From assembly GCA_964610745.1 (NCBI GenBank), contig CAZSYL010000011.1, positions 1-64,000 on the forward strand: a stretch of DNA of 64,000 bases. The letters run 5' to 3'. This document shows, one piece after another, positions 26,072-33,208 of the stretch; positions within the stretch are counted from its first letter, which is position 1, and the number at the start of each line of letters is the position of its first letter. This DNA is from SHLQ01 sp964610745 (GTDB taxonomy: Bacteria > Actinomycetota > Acidimicrobiia > Acidimicrobiales > SHLQ01). Under the pieces are notes generated by a model. The model saw nothing but the letters and a program-made list of their open reading frames with translations. It had not been told where the DNA came from and ran no database searches. A program made the position numbers and the translations under genes.

Positions 26072-26631
26072 GTCGTAGCAACTCATTTGGCCACACCGCT
26101 GTCGCCCACATCATCGGGAGCGCTCTCGGTGGGTTAGCGCTCGGAGCGCTCTTTGGCGCGGTCGGCCAACTCATCAACCTTCTCGGGCCCTCGGATCTCG
26201 TACGTACGAGCGTTGTTCTAGCGGCCACACTGGCGGCCCTGGTCGTCGAAGCGACGCGCCGAGAACGACTGCTCCCGACGCGTACGCGCCAGGTCAACGA
26301 GAACTGGCTCCAGACGTACCGCGGTTGGGTCTACGGCGGGGGCTGGGGCGCAGAACTCGGCTTTGGGATCTCCACGATCATTACAACCGCCCTCGTCCAC
26401 CTCCTCGTCGTCGCGATCGTGATGGTCGGTTCGTTTCCAGCTTCGGTTACGCTCGGTGGGCTTTTCGGCATGGTCCGCGGCTTGACCATCCTCGCCGCGA
26501 CCGGTGTCGACTCGCCGGAACGATTGCGCCAGATGCACCAACGACTCGATGACATGCGCAGTCGCTCCCGTTCTGGCGTTCTACTGTCGCTTCTCGTCGC
26601 AACGGCCTTCGGTATTGGAGGCGTCTTGTGA
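26038..26631 (+). CDS. CcdA-like polytopic membrane protein (conservative ATG start)
   Basis: Taken from the first ATG after the UGA, this is 197 residues with four or five membrane segments and a basic cytosolic loop (EATRRERLLPTRTRQ). The segment RGWVYGGGWGAELGFGIST and later GLFGMVRGLTIL resemble helices of CcdA/DsbD-like electron carriers. The natural start is probably the GTG 81 bases upstream, which overlaps the MauD-like stop; that frame is interrupted only by a UGA. No good ribosome-binding site precedes the ATG used here, and starting at it would remove the first helix. Its place between the MauD-like gene and the last cassette gene suggests it passes electrons across the membrane to MauD- or MauE-like partners. 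Confidence 0.72.
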   Translation: MLSSIHPFGERSRSNSFGHTAVAHIIGSALGGLALGALFGAVGQLINLLGPSDLVRTSVVLAATLAALVVEATRRERLLPTRTRQVNENWLQTYRGWVYGGGWGAELGFGISTIITTALVHLLVVAIVMVGSFPASVTLGGLFGMVRGLTILAATGVDSPERLRQMHQRLDDMRSRSRSGVLLSLLVATAFGIGGVL

Positions 26632-26686
26632 GCCCTTCTGTAGCCCGACCCATCCACGAAACAACGAATCGATCAAGGAACCACTC

Positions 26687-27181
26687 ATGACTCCCCTCAG
26701 CTCTGATGGCGTCACCGTCGGCCTACCTTCAGGATGGGAAGGCGAGATCTTCAATCGAGATCCCGCGTCCGCGGGACGGAGTCTCAGCGATACGGGAAGC
26801 GACCCACGAGATACCGAAGTTGCTCGAAACGTTGTCCACCTCGCCAACTTTGCTCTGCCCGCTGAGCGCGGCGACTTCGGCAGTGGTGCGGTCGAGATCA
26901 TGAATTCGGGTGCGATCATGATCATCTTGTTCGAACACGGCCCAGAGTCGGTCGACATGCCCCTGTTCGCCCGACGGGGCATTCCCCAGCTGACAGCGGA
27001 CGAGTTTGACCCCCAGCAGATGCAGCGAACCCTGATGGGCCAGTCCGGCCGTCAGGTCTTCTTCAACGAAGCGGGACGAGCGTTCTGTCTCTACGTCGTG
27101 CTTGGCGGCCACCGTCAGCGCTCAGTCCTCGTCCCCCTGGTCAATGAGGTTCTCGCAACCCTTGAGATTGAGCCGGCCTAA
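26687..27181 (+). CDS. Conserved hypothetical protein of the Mau-like cassette
   Basis: A 164-residue soluble protein with no signal peptide or membrane helix. The ATG follows an AAGGAA ribosome-binding site. Notable segments are VGLPSGWEGEIFNRD near the start, HLANFALPAERGDFGSGAVE, and GQSGRQVFFNEAGRAFCLYVV. To my recollection proteins of this pattern accompany MauE-like genes in other actinobacteria, but I know no function. It ends the cassette and faces the convergent SpoIID-type gene. A 20-codon frame (26628-26690) links it to the previous gene through overlapping start and stop codons. Confidence 0.75.
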   Translation: MTPLSSDGVTVGLPSGWEGEIFNRDPASAGRSLSDTGSDPRDTEVARNVVHLANFALPAERGDFGSGAVEIMNSGAIMIILFEHGPESVDMPLFARRGIPQLTADEFDPQQMQRTLMGQSGRQVFFNEAGRAFCLYVVLGGHRQRSVLVPLVNEVLATLEIEPA

Positions 27182-27187
27182 GCGACC

Positions 27188-27204
27188 TGGCCACGACGTG
27201 GTCA
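27188..27204. terminator. Short hairpin between convergent genes
   Basis: A 7-bp stem TGGCCAC/GTGGTCA (one G-U pair) with a GAC loop lies between the last cassette gene and the SpoIID-type gene, touching the stop codon of the latter. No T tract follows, so this is a weak terminator candidate. Confidence 0.35.
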
Positions 27205-29595
27205 ACCCGCGACGATCACTCGCATCGCATCGCTGAACGCTCCACCCATCTGCGCGTTCCAGCTCACCGAGTTGTCGGTGAGGACAATCTTGTCTGGGCG
27301 ACCTTCGAGAAACGCAGCCAGCGACTGCGGATACGAGGTGCCAGGTACGCCAAGAAAGTGCGAGTCCAATACCTCAGGACCGAAGTAGATGATCCCAAGA
27401 ATCTCGCTCGAGAAGGTCAACGAACCGCGAAGACGACCATTGGACGCTCGGTCAGCCGACACGTAGTAGCTACAAATTGACGTACCCGCACGAATCGTGC
27501 TCCTTTGATTCGCGAGTGTGGTGAAGCTGCCGTTCCTCGAACGGGTGACCTCGACGTCGCGGTCGAGAACGGTACAGCCCTCCTCAATAACGTGTGTTGT
27601 GGAGTCCGACTGGATGCTGTTCATGTCGATGTTGCTCGGCGGGTCGATAATTGTGACGCCACTGGAATCGGTAATTCTGGTCCCGTCGCGTTCCCAGTCG
27701 ATCGAGAACCAGTCGGACCGCAGACCGTTGATAAAGCGAAAATCGTTGCCGGACATCGTGAAGGTTTCCGCCCCGAAGCGCAGCGTTACCTCAAGGACAC
27801 GACCGCCGTCCTCGCCAAGGCCGTTGCGTTCGCTCACGAAGACGGCGTCGAGACTACGGCCACCGAAGCGTGACTCGAGCGTTGATATCTGTACGACGTT
27901 GTCCCAATCGTGATTGGGGTTGTTGGACACGCCATCTCCACGGTCTTCGACCGCCGGAAACACTCCCCCCGCAGTCCAACCGCCCGAAGAGGATGAGAAC
28001 TCTGTCCGGGCGACTCGACCGTCCCGGAAGCGCACGACTCCGGTGGTTTCAGCAATGGCGGTGTTCGACAAAGGATGTTCGTTGGACGACAGCTGACCGT
28101 TGATCCGCGTCGCGCGCCCGTCATAAACCTGGCAACTGATGGTGTCGCAGGTCCGTGCATAACTCGTCCGGTTCTCGCCCAAGGCGTAGGACCGAGCCGA
28201 CACGCTTTGAGCTTCGAGCGCTTGGGCGCCCGCACCATCGCCGAGCAGAGCCCAAGTTGCGGGCATTTCTCGCGGAACGACAGCTCGCAGGTACCACTCC
28301 ACCGAAACCGCATTTACCGTGCGTTGGTTTCCGCCATTGTTCACCGCACGTAACTCGCCGCGGTAGTAGCGCTGCTCCCCGGTTGAGACACAGCGCTGAA
28401 CAGTTTCCTCGAGGGGAAGGTTCGGGTCGATCCGAGCGTCGAGGTCGGACAGCTTTCCGTCCAAATTCACCTGGCCGCTCGAGTGCTGTCCTGGTTGATC
28501 GATGCCATCGCCATCCCAATCACCGACAAGGTTCTCACCATCGCCGACAAAGAGAAGACGGGGAAGCTCAGCGCCCCGATCGGCGAGACCTGGGCGACGG
28601 ATCCACGTGCGACCACGGATGACGCCAACGTCATCTCTGCCGTCGCCGTCCCAGTCGCCAACATTGGGAGTATCCCCTGCACGACCGAAGTCAAAGTCGA
28701 TCAGGGATGCGTTTCCACCGGGATCGAGCAACCAACGGGTGCCGCGACGCACCCCGATGTCGTCGTCGCCATCGCCGTCCCAGTCGCCAACGACGGGGAT
28801 GTCACCACTACGGCCAAAGTCGACCGTGACTCGACTCTGTCCAGTTCCGATCGTCCACTGGCCATTGTTGAACACACCGGGGGAATCGGCGCCGTCGCCA
28901 TCCCAGTCGCCAACGACCGGGGTGCCTGCGGGATAGTTATACGTCCTGCGCACCGAGGCGGCGGGGTTGTTGATCGTCCCGTTGTAGACGGTCCACGAGT
29001 TGCCATTCGCCGTTGCGACCTCGTCGTCACCATCGCCATCAAAGTCGCCAGCCAGAACCTCTCCAGCGCCGACGGTCCCCTGTCCGCCTGAACGTTGTGC
29101 GGCGGCGGTGCTGATCCGGAGCTGCTCGGCGATTACAACACCGGGGCGCTCAGTAAACGGGCCCGAACATGTTGGCGCATCGGCGATCGTGAACCCCCCG
29201 CTGACCGCCGTCAGACGAATGGCGCCGCCGGTTCCGAGGTGGGTGACGTTTCCGGCGTTGTCGATGATCACCATCGATCCCGAGTCGACCTGGGCGACCG
29301 TCGCCCGATCGTTGGCCGAGTCAATACGCACCGTGAGAAGCGAGTCGGGGACCGAACCTGGGGTGGTATCGCCGTAGTAATGGTTCAAGATGCGTCCGCT
29401 GCTCCAACCAAAGTCGATGGCGTAGCCCAACGCGCCGTACTGGCTCAGACCACGGCCGTGGCCAAACCCATGACCAGTGACCGGAATCGTCGTCTCTTCG
29501 ACCGTAGGAGCGGTCTGAGCGCCCGCTACACCAACGGTCGTTGCCAGCGTGGCAAGTATCGTCAGAACTGAAATTGCAACTCGAGGGTGCAGCAT
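27202..29595 (-). CDS. Secreted SpoIID/LytB-domain protein with inserted FG-GAP-like repeats
   Basis: A 797-residue secreted protein with an N-terminal signal peptide ending near residue 26 (VGVAGA-QTA). The GHGFGHGRGLSQYGALGYA segment, which is C-terminal in Bacillus SpoIID, is here N-terminal (residues 42-60). Four or five GDWDGDG repeats of the VCBS/FG-GAP kind follow (about 180-365), and then the SpoIID core (VEWYLRAVVPREMPATW, AQSVSARSYAL). SpoIID-type enzymes cleave denuded glycan strands of peptidoglycan; in this non-sporulating lineage a wall-remodelling role is likely. The C-terminal region (about 680-797) resembles a separate beta domain. It follows rmlD by 54 bases in the same direction. 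Confidence 0.82.
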   Translation of the reverse strand: MLHPRVAISVLTILATLATTVGVAGAQTAPTVEETTIPVTGHGFGHGRGLSQYGALGYAIDFGWSSGRILNHYYGDTTPGSVPDSLLTVRIDSANDRATVAQVDSGSMVIIDNAGNVTHLGTGGAIRLTAVSGGFTIADAPTCSGPFTERPGVVIAEQLRISTAAAQRSGGQGTVGAGEVLAGDFDGDGDDEVATANGNSWTVYNGTINNPAASVRRTYNYPAGTPVVGDWDGDGADSPGVFNNGQWTIGTGQSRVTVDFGRSGDIPVVGDWDGDGDDDIGVRRGTRWLLDPGGNASLIDFDFGRAGDTPNVGDWDGDGRDDVGVIRGRTWIRRPGLADRGAELPRLLFVGDGENLVGDWDGDGIDQPGQHSSGQVNLDGKLSDLDARIDPNLPLEETVQRCVSTGEQRYYRGELRAVNNGGNQRTVNAVSVEWYLRAVVPREMPATWALLGDGAGAQALEAQSVSARSYALGENRTSYARTCDTISCQVYDGRATRINGQLSSNEHPLSNTAIAETTGVVRFRDGRVARTEFSSSSGGWTAGGVFPAVEDRGDGVSNNPNHDWDNVVQISTLESRFGGRSLDAVFVSERNGLGEDGGRVLEVTLRFGAETFTMSGNDFRFINGLRSDWFSIDWERDGTRITDSSGVTIIDPPSNIDMNSIQSDSTTHVIEEGCTVLDRDVEVTRSRNGSFTTLANQRSTIRAGTSICSYYVSADRASNGRLRGSLTFSSEILGIIYFGPEVLDSHFLGVPGTSYPQSLAAFLEGRPDKIVLTDNSVSWNAQMGGAFSDAMRVIVAG

Positions 29596-29649
29596 GCTCT
29601 ACGGAGACTCCGGGGGAACGCGAACGGCGTTGACGCTAGCCGACCATTC

Positions 29650-30510
29650 TCATTTCGTCAGATCGCGAACCGTCTCGGAGAGGGGCTCAGCGAAGTCGCG
29701 CAACAACGGAAGACCAAGCTCAGCAAATCGGGTGTTGGCAAGAACCGAGTTGGCGGGCCGTGGTGCTGGCCGCGGGGGTTGGAGCTCGCTCGTTGTACAC
29801 GGGACCACCTGACTCGAGTCACGTCCCATCTCGGTCAGCACCCGTTGGCAGAACTCGAACCAGGACACGACCCCTTCGTTGGTGACGTGCATGATTCCGT
29901 GGTCTTGACGGCTAGCCAGCGTCAACAGAGCGTCAGCGAGGTCTGCGGTGAAGGTGGGCTTGCCGACCTGATCGTCGACGAAGGTGAGCTGTGGGTAGGC
30001 GTCGGCTGCTCGCATGATCGTTTTGACCATGTTGGAACCGTGACTTCCGCACACCCAGGACGTGCGAACAACGAGTCCATCCTCGCCGAGCTCGGCGACG
30101 TGGCGTTCACCAGCGAGCTTCGACGCGCCGTACACCGACGTTGGATTCGGAACATCGGATTCGAGGTACGGCTCTGGTTTCGAACCATCGAAGACATAGT
30201 CGGTGCTGACGTAGATGACTCGAGCATTCTCTTTGCGAGCAGCTCGAACAACATTTGCCGTGCCTGTGCTGTTTACCGAATGGGCGAGATCTTCGTTCGA
30301 CTCACAGTCATCGACAGCGGTGTAGGCAGCGGCATGGATGACCACGTCGGGCTGGACCTCAGCGAAGGTCTCAGCGACCGCTTCATCATTGGTGATATCG
30401 AGGTCAGAGCGCGAGAACGCGGCCAGTTCGATATCGCGATGTCGGGACGCAGCCGCGACGACGTCGGTACCGAGCTGACCCCCAGCACCGGTGAGCAGAA
30501 CCTTGGTCAC
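29650..30510 (-). CDS. rmlD: dTDP-4-dehydrorhamnose reductase
   Basis: Last step of dTDP-L-rhamnose synthesis. The 286-residue SDR has the N-terminal GAGGQLGTDVV, DLDITN, HAAAYTAVDDCE, STDYVFDGS, and YGASKLAGE with the Y-x3-K pair. The GTG start is preceded by a good AGGGGAG ribosome-binding site; a longer opening would overlap rmlB and adds an unrelated leader. It is the last of four consecutive rml genes, 7 bases after rmlB. Confidence 0.96.
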   Translation of the reverse strand: MTKVLLTGAGGQLGTDVVAAASRHRDIELAAFSRSDLDITNDEAVAETFAEVQPDVVIHAAAYTAVDDCESNEDLAHSVNSTGTANVVRAARKENARVIYVSTDYVFDGSKPEPYLESDVPNPTSVYGASKLAGERHVAELGEDGLVVRTSWVCGSHGSNMVKTIMRAADAYPQLTFVDDQVGKPTFTADLADALLTLASRQDHGIMHVTNEGVVSWFEFCQRVLTEMGRDSSQVVPCTTSELQPPRPAPRPANSVLANTRFAELGLPLLRDFAEPLSETVRDLTK

Positions 30511-30517
30511 ATCTCCC

Positions 30518-31486
30518 CTATCGGTTCTTGACCGATGCCTTGAGTGGTTCCCACCAGGCACGATTGTTGTTGTACCAGGCAACGGTTTCATCGAGCGCTT
30601 CTTCAAAGCTCTTCTCGGGGGCCCAACCGAGGGCTCGGATCTTGGTGGTGTCGATGCTGTAACGGCGGTCGTGACCAAGTCTGTCCTCGACATACTCGAT
30701 CGAGGATTCATCCTTGCCGCATCGTTCGAGGATCGCGTGGGTGAGTTCTTTGTTCGTCAGTTCATTGCCCGCGCCGATGTTGTAGATCTCTCCCTCGACC
30801 CCCTGTTCGAGCACCATCTGCACACCTCCGCAGTTGTCGAGCACATAGGTCCAGTCTCGAATGTTGAGACCGTCCCCATACAGCGGCACCTTGAGGTCAT
30901 CGGCGAGGTTCGTGACAAACAACGGGATGACTTTTTCGGGGAACTGATACGGCCCGAATTGGTTGGCCGAACGCGTTATCACGACCGGCAATCCGTACGT
31001 CTCGCGGTATGCGAGAGCGACCAGGTCCGAGCTTGCCTTCGACGCCGAATATGGTGAACGTGGCTCGAGCCCATCGGTCTCGGCAAAGCTGCCTTCATCG
31101 ATCGATCCGTAGACTTCGTCGGTTGAGATGTGCAGGAACCGCTCGACATCGTTCTGACGGGCGATGTCACACACGATGTTGGTGCCTGCCACGTTGGTGT
31201 TGATGAACGCGTCAGGTCCCATGATTGACCGGTCGACGTGTGATTCGGCCGCGAAATGGACGACGTGGGAGTGCCCTGGAAGCGCTCCGGCGACTGCGTC
31301 TCGGTCAGTGATGTCGCCCTGGACGAAATTGAAGCGGGGCGAGTCGTCGAACTCGGTGAGGTTGCCGCGGACGCCGGCGTAGGTGAGGGCGTCGTACACG
31401 GTGATCTCTGCGTCGCTGTTGGCCATCAGCCAGCGAACGTAATTTGAGCCGATAAAGCCAGCGGCGCCGGTGACGAAGATCTTCAT
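30518..31486 (-). CDS. rmlB: dTDP-glucose 4,6-dehydratase
   Basis: Second step of dTDP-L-rhamnose synthesis: forms dTDP-4-keto-6-deoxyglucose using tightly bound NAD+. The 322-residue protein has TGAAGFIGSNYVR at the N-terminus, HFAAESHVDRS, the STDEVYGS motif with the catalytic Thr-Asp-Glu, YSASKASSD (Y-x3-K) and the RSANQFGPYQFPEK segment typical of RmlB. Length and motif spacing are normal. It sits between rmlC (33 bases upstream) and rmlD (7 bases downstream). Confidence 0.97.
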   Translation of the reverse strand: MKIFVTGAAGFIGSNYVRWLMANSDAEITVYDALTYAGVRGNLTEFDDSPRFNFVQGDITDRDAVAGALPGHSHVVHFAAESHVDRSIMGPDAFINTNVAGTNIVCDIARQNDVERFLHISTDEVYGSIDEGSFAETDGLEPRSPYSASKASSDLVALAYRETYGLPVVITRSANQFGPYQFPEKVIPLFVTNLADDLKVPLYGDGLNIRDWTYVLDNCGGVQMVLEQGVEGEIYNIGAGNELTNKELTHAILERCGKDESSIEYVEDRLGHDRRYSIDTTKIRALGWAPEKSFEEALDETVAWYNNNRAWWEPLKASVKNR

Positions 31487-31519
31487 GGTCTGTCCGTTCT
31501 CAGTAGGAGGTATTCGTGC

Positions 31520-32086
31520 TCAGGTACGCAGCGATGCGTACGGTTGGCGACTCGCCGGGATGTCGGCGCGCAGCGGATTCTTCGCGTCGCGTTCGGACAG
31601 TATTGGGGATTCGAGCCCCCAGTCGGCGCCGAGCTCAGGGTCGTTCCACAAGACGCCGAGCTCATCGGCGGGGTTGTAATAGCCGTCGACGAGATAGGTC
31701 AGCGCGCAGTCGGTGATGGATGCGAAGCCGTGGGCGACGCCGGGCGGGATAAAGAGGCCGAGGTGGTTGTTCTCTGCATCCCCAATCTCGCCCATATCGA
31801 GCATCTGGGTTGCCCCATCGGTCGGTGAGCCGACCCGGAGGTCGTGCAGTACGACTCGCACATGGCCGAGGGGCACGTACCAGTAGTCGGCTTGGTGCAG
31901 GTGATAGTGCAATCCAACCACAGCGCCTGCTTGACGGTTGCCGCGATTGCCCTGGATCATTTCGCGACCCAAACCAAACCATTCGCGGCGGTACGTTTCG
32001 ACGAAGTAGCCACGCTCATCGGAATGCACCGTCGGCTCCACGATCACGACACCGTCGATTACCGTCGACTCGATCAACTCAGCCAT
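31520..32086 (-). CDS. rmlC: dTDP-4-dehydrorhamnose 3,5-epimerase
   Basis: Third step of dTDP-L-rhamnose synthesis, a cupin-fold epimerase. The 188-residue protein begins MAELIESTVIDGVVIVEPTV and contains DERGYFVETYRREWF, GLHYHLHQADYWYVPLGHV with the catalytic histidine, and PPGVAHGFASITDCALTYLVDGYY with the conserved tyrosine region. It is somewhat divergent from the proteobacterial enzymes (for example Q-to-H changes around the active-site histidine), and other 3,5-epimerases of the RmlC family are possible, but the rmlA and rmlB neighbours decide. The start is 1 base after the rmlA stop. Confidence 0.92.
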   Translation of the reverse strand: MAELIESTVIDGVVIVEPTVHSDERGYFVETYRREWFGLGREMIQGNRGNRQAGAVVGLHYHLHQADYWYVPLGHVRVVLHDLRVGSPTDGATQMLDMGEIGDAENNHLGLFIPPGVAHGFASITDCALTYLVDGYYNPADELGVLWNDPELGADWGLESPILSERDAKNPLRADIPASRQPYASLRT

Positions 32087-32087
32087 T

Positions 32088-33188
32088 TCAGCCTTCCAAT
32101 TCGATGTTTGAATGATCGCCCAGCATGAGCTTGAGTCCGGCTGGAGATCGCGTCGTCCGATCGACAACCACATGTGAACCAATCAACGAATCGACCAGAC
32201 GAGGTACGTTCGAGATCGTTGAGCTACCGAGGATCACCGAATGATCCAACTCTGAATTCGTGACCGAGCAATCGTCGGCGATCGAGCTGTATGCACCGAT
32301 GTGAGAATTCTCGATCACGGTGTTTGCACCAATAACGGCCGGACCGCGGACGGTTGAGTTGATAATCCGGGCACCAGTCCCGACCTGCACGCGACCAACA
32401 ACATCGGAGGCCTCGTCGACTTCACCGTCGATTTGACGCTCGATGATGTCGAGCACCAGCCGGTTGCATTCGAGCAGCGGATCCTTCTTTCCGGTATCGA
32501 GCCACCAGCCAACCAACTCGTCATGAGCAACCTCGTGTCCAGCGTCGATCAGCCACTGGATTGCGTCGGTGATCTCCAACTCGCCGCGGTCGGATGGATC
32601 GATGGCTGCGACTGCCTCGTGAATTGTCTTATCGAATAGATACACGCCGACCAGTGCAAGATCCGACGGCGGATCCTCGGGCTTTTCGACCAATGCAACG
32701 ACCGAACCGTTCTCGTCGACCTCAGCTACTCCGAAGCTCGAAGGGTCTTCGACTCGCGTCAGCAGGATCTGTGCGACGAGGGCACCGGAACTGCCAAGCT
32801 CGGGGGTAGATCGGCGGGACTCGAACTCAGACACAAATCCGACGAGGTTCTGCTCGAGCATGTTGTCGCCCAAATACATCACAAAGTCGTCATCACCGAG
32901 GAACTCGCGAGCGATCAGAACGCAGTGCGCGAGCCCGAGAGGGTCATCTTGGCGAATCCAAGTAATCGTTGCGCCAAACGCTGACCCATCACCGACGGCG
33001 GACTGAATATCTCCCCCGGTTTCAGGGGAGATGATGATCCCGATCTCGGTGATACCCGCCTCGACCATTGCTTCAATCCCGTAAAACAGAATTGGTTTGT
33101 TCGCGATCGGCACCAACTGTTTTGCCGACGTATGAGTAATGGGACGCAGACGAGTACCTGCGCCTCCCGACAGAATCAAACCCTTCAC
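32088..33188 (-). CDS. rmlA: Glucose-1-phosphate thymidylyltransferase, long form
   Basis: First step of dTDP-L-rhamnose synthesis, joining dTTP and glucose-1-phosphate. The 366-residue protein has the nucleotidyl motif GLILSGGAGTRLRPIT, the signature SAKQLVPIANKPILFYGIE, YLGDNMLEQ with the metal aspartate, and a C-terminal left-handed beta-helix (about residues 250-355: GTGARIINSTVRGPAVIG and following hexapeptides). This long, StrD-like form is common in actinobacteria and differs from the short proteobacterial RmlA. It heads the rml set, 20 bases after the rhodanese-ThiF gene. Confidence 0.95.
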   Translation of the reverse strand: MKGLILSGGAGTRLRPITHTSAKQLVPIANKPILFYGIEAMVEAGITEIGIIISPETGGDIQSAVGDGSAFGATITWIRQDDPLGLAHCVLIAREFLGDDDFVMYLGDNMLEQNLVGFVSEFESRRSTPELGSSGALVAQILLTRVEDPSSFGVAEVDENGSVVALVEKPEDPPSDLALVGVYLFDKTIHEAVAAIDPSDRGELEITDAIQWLIDAGHEVAHDELVGWWLDTGKKDPLLECNRLVLDIIERQIDGEVDEASDVVGRVQVGTGARIINSTVRGPAVIGANTVIENSHIGAYSSIADDCSVTNSELDHSVILGSSTISNVPRLVDSLIGSHVVVDRTTRSPAGLKLMLGDHSNIELEG

Positions 33189-33208
33189 GGAGGGCAGCGT
33201 AGTGTCAG

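Noticed and set aside
25957..26631. UGA read as tryptophan (genetic code 4) to explain the interrupted frame
   Set aside because: Many genes in the window end in TGA in the proper place, often with the TGA overlapping the next start, so UGA is a normal stop here.
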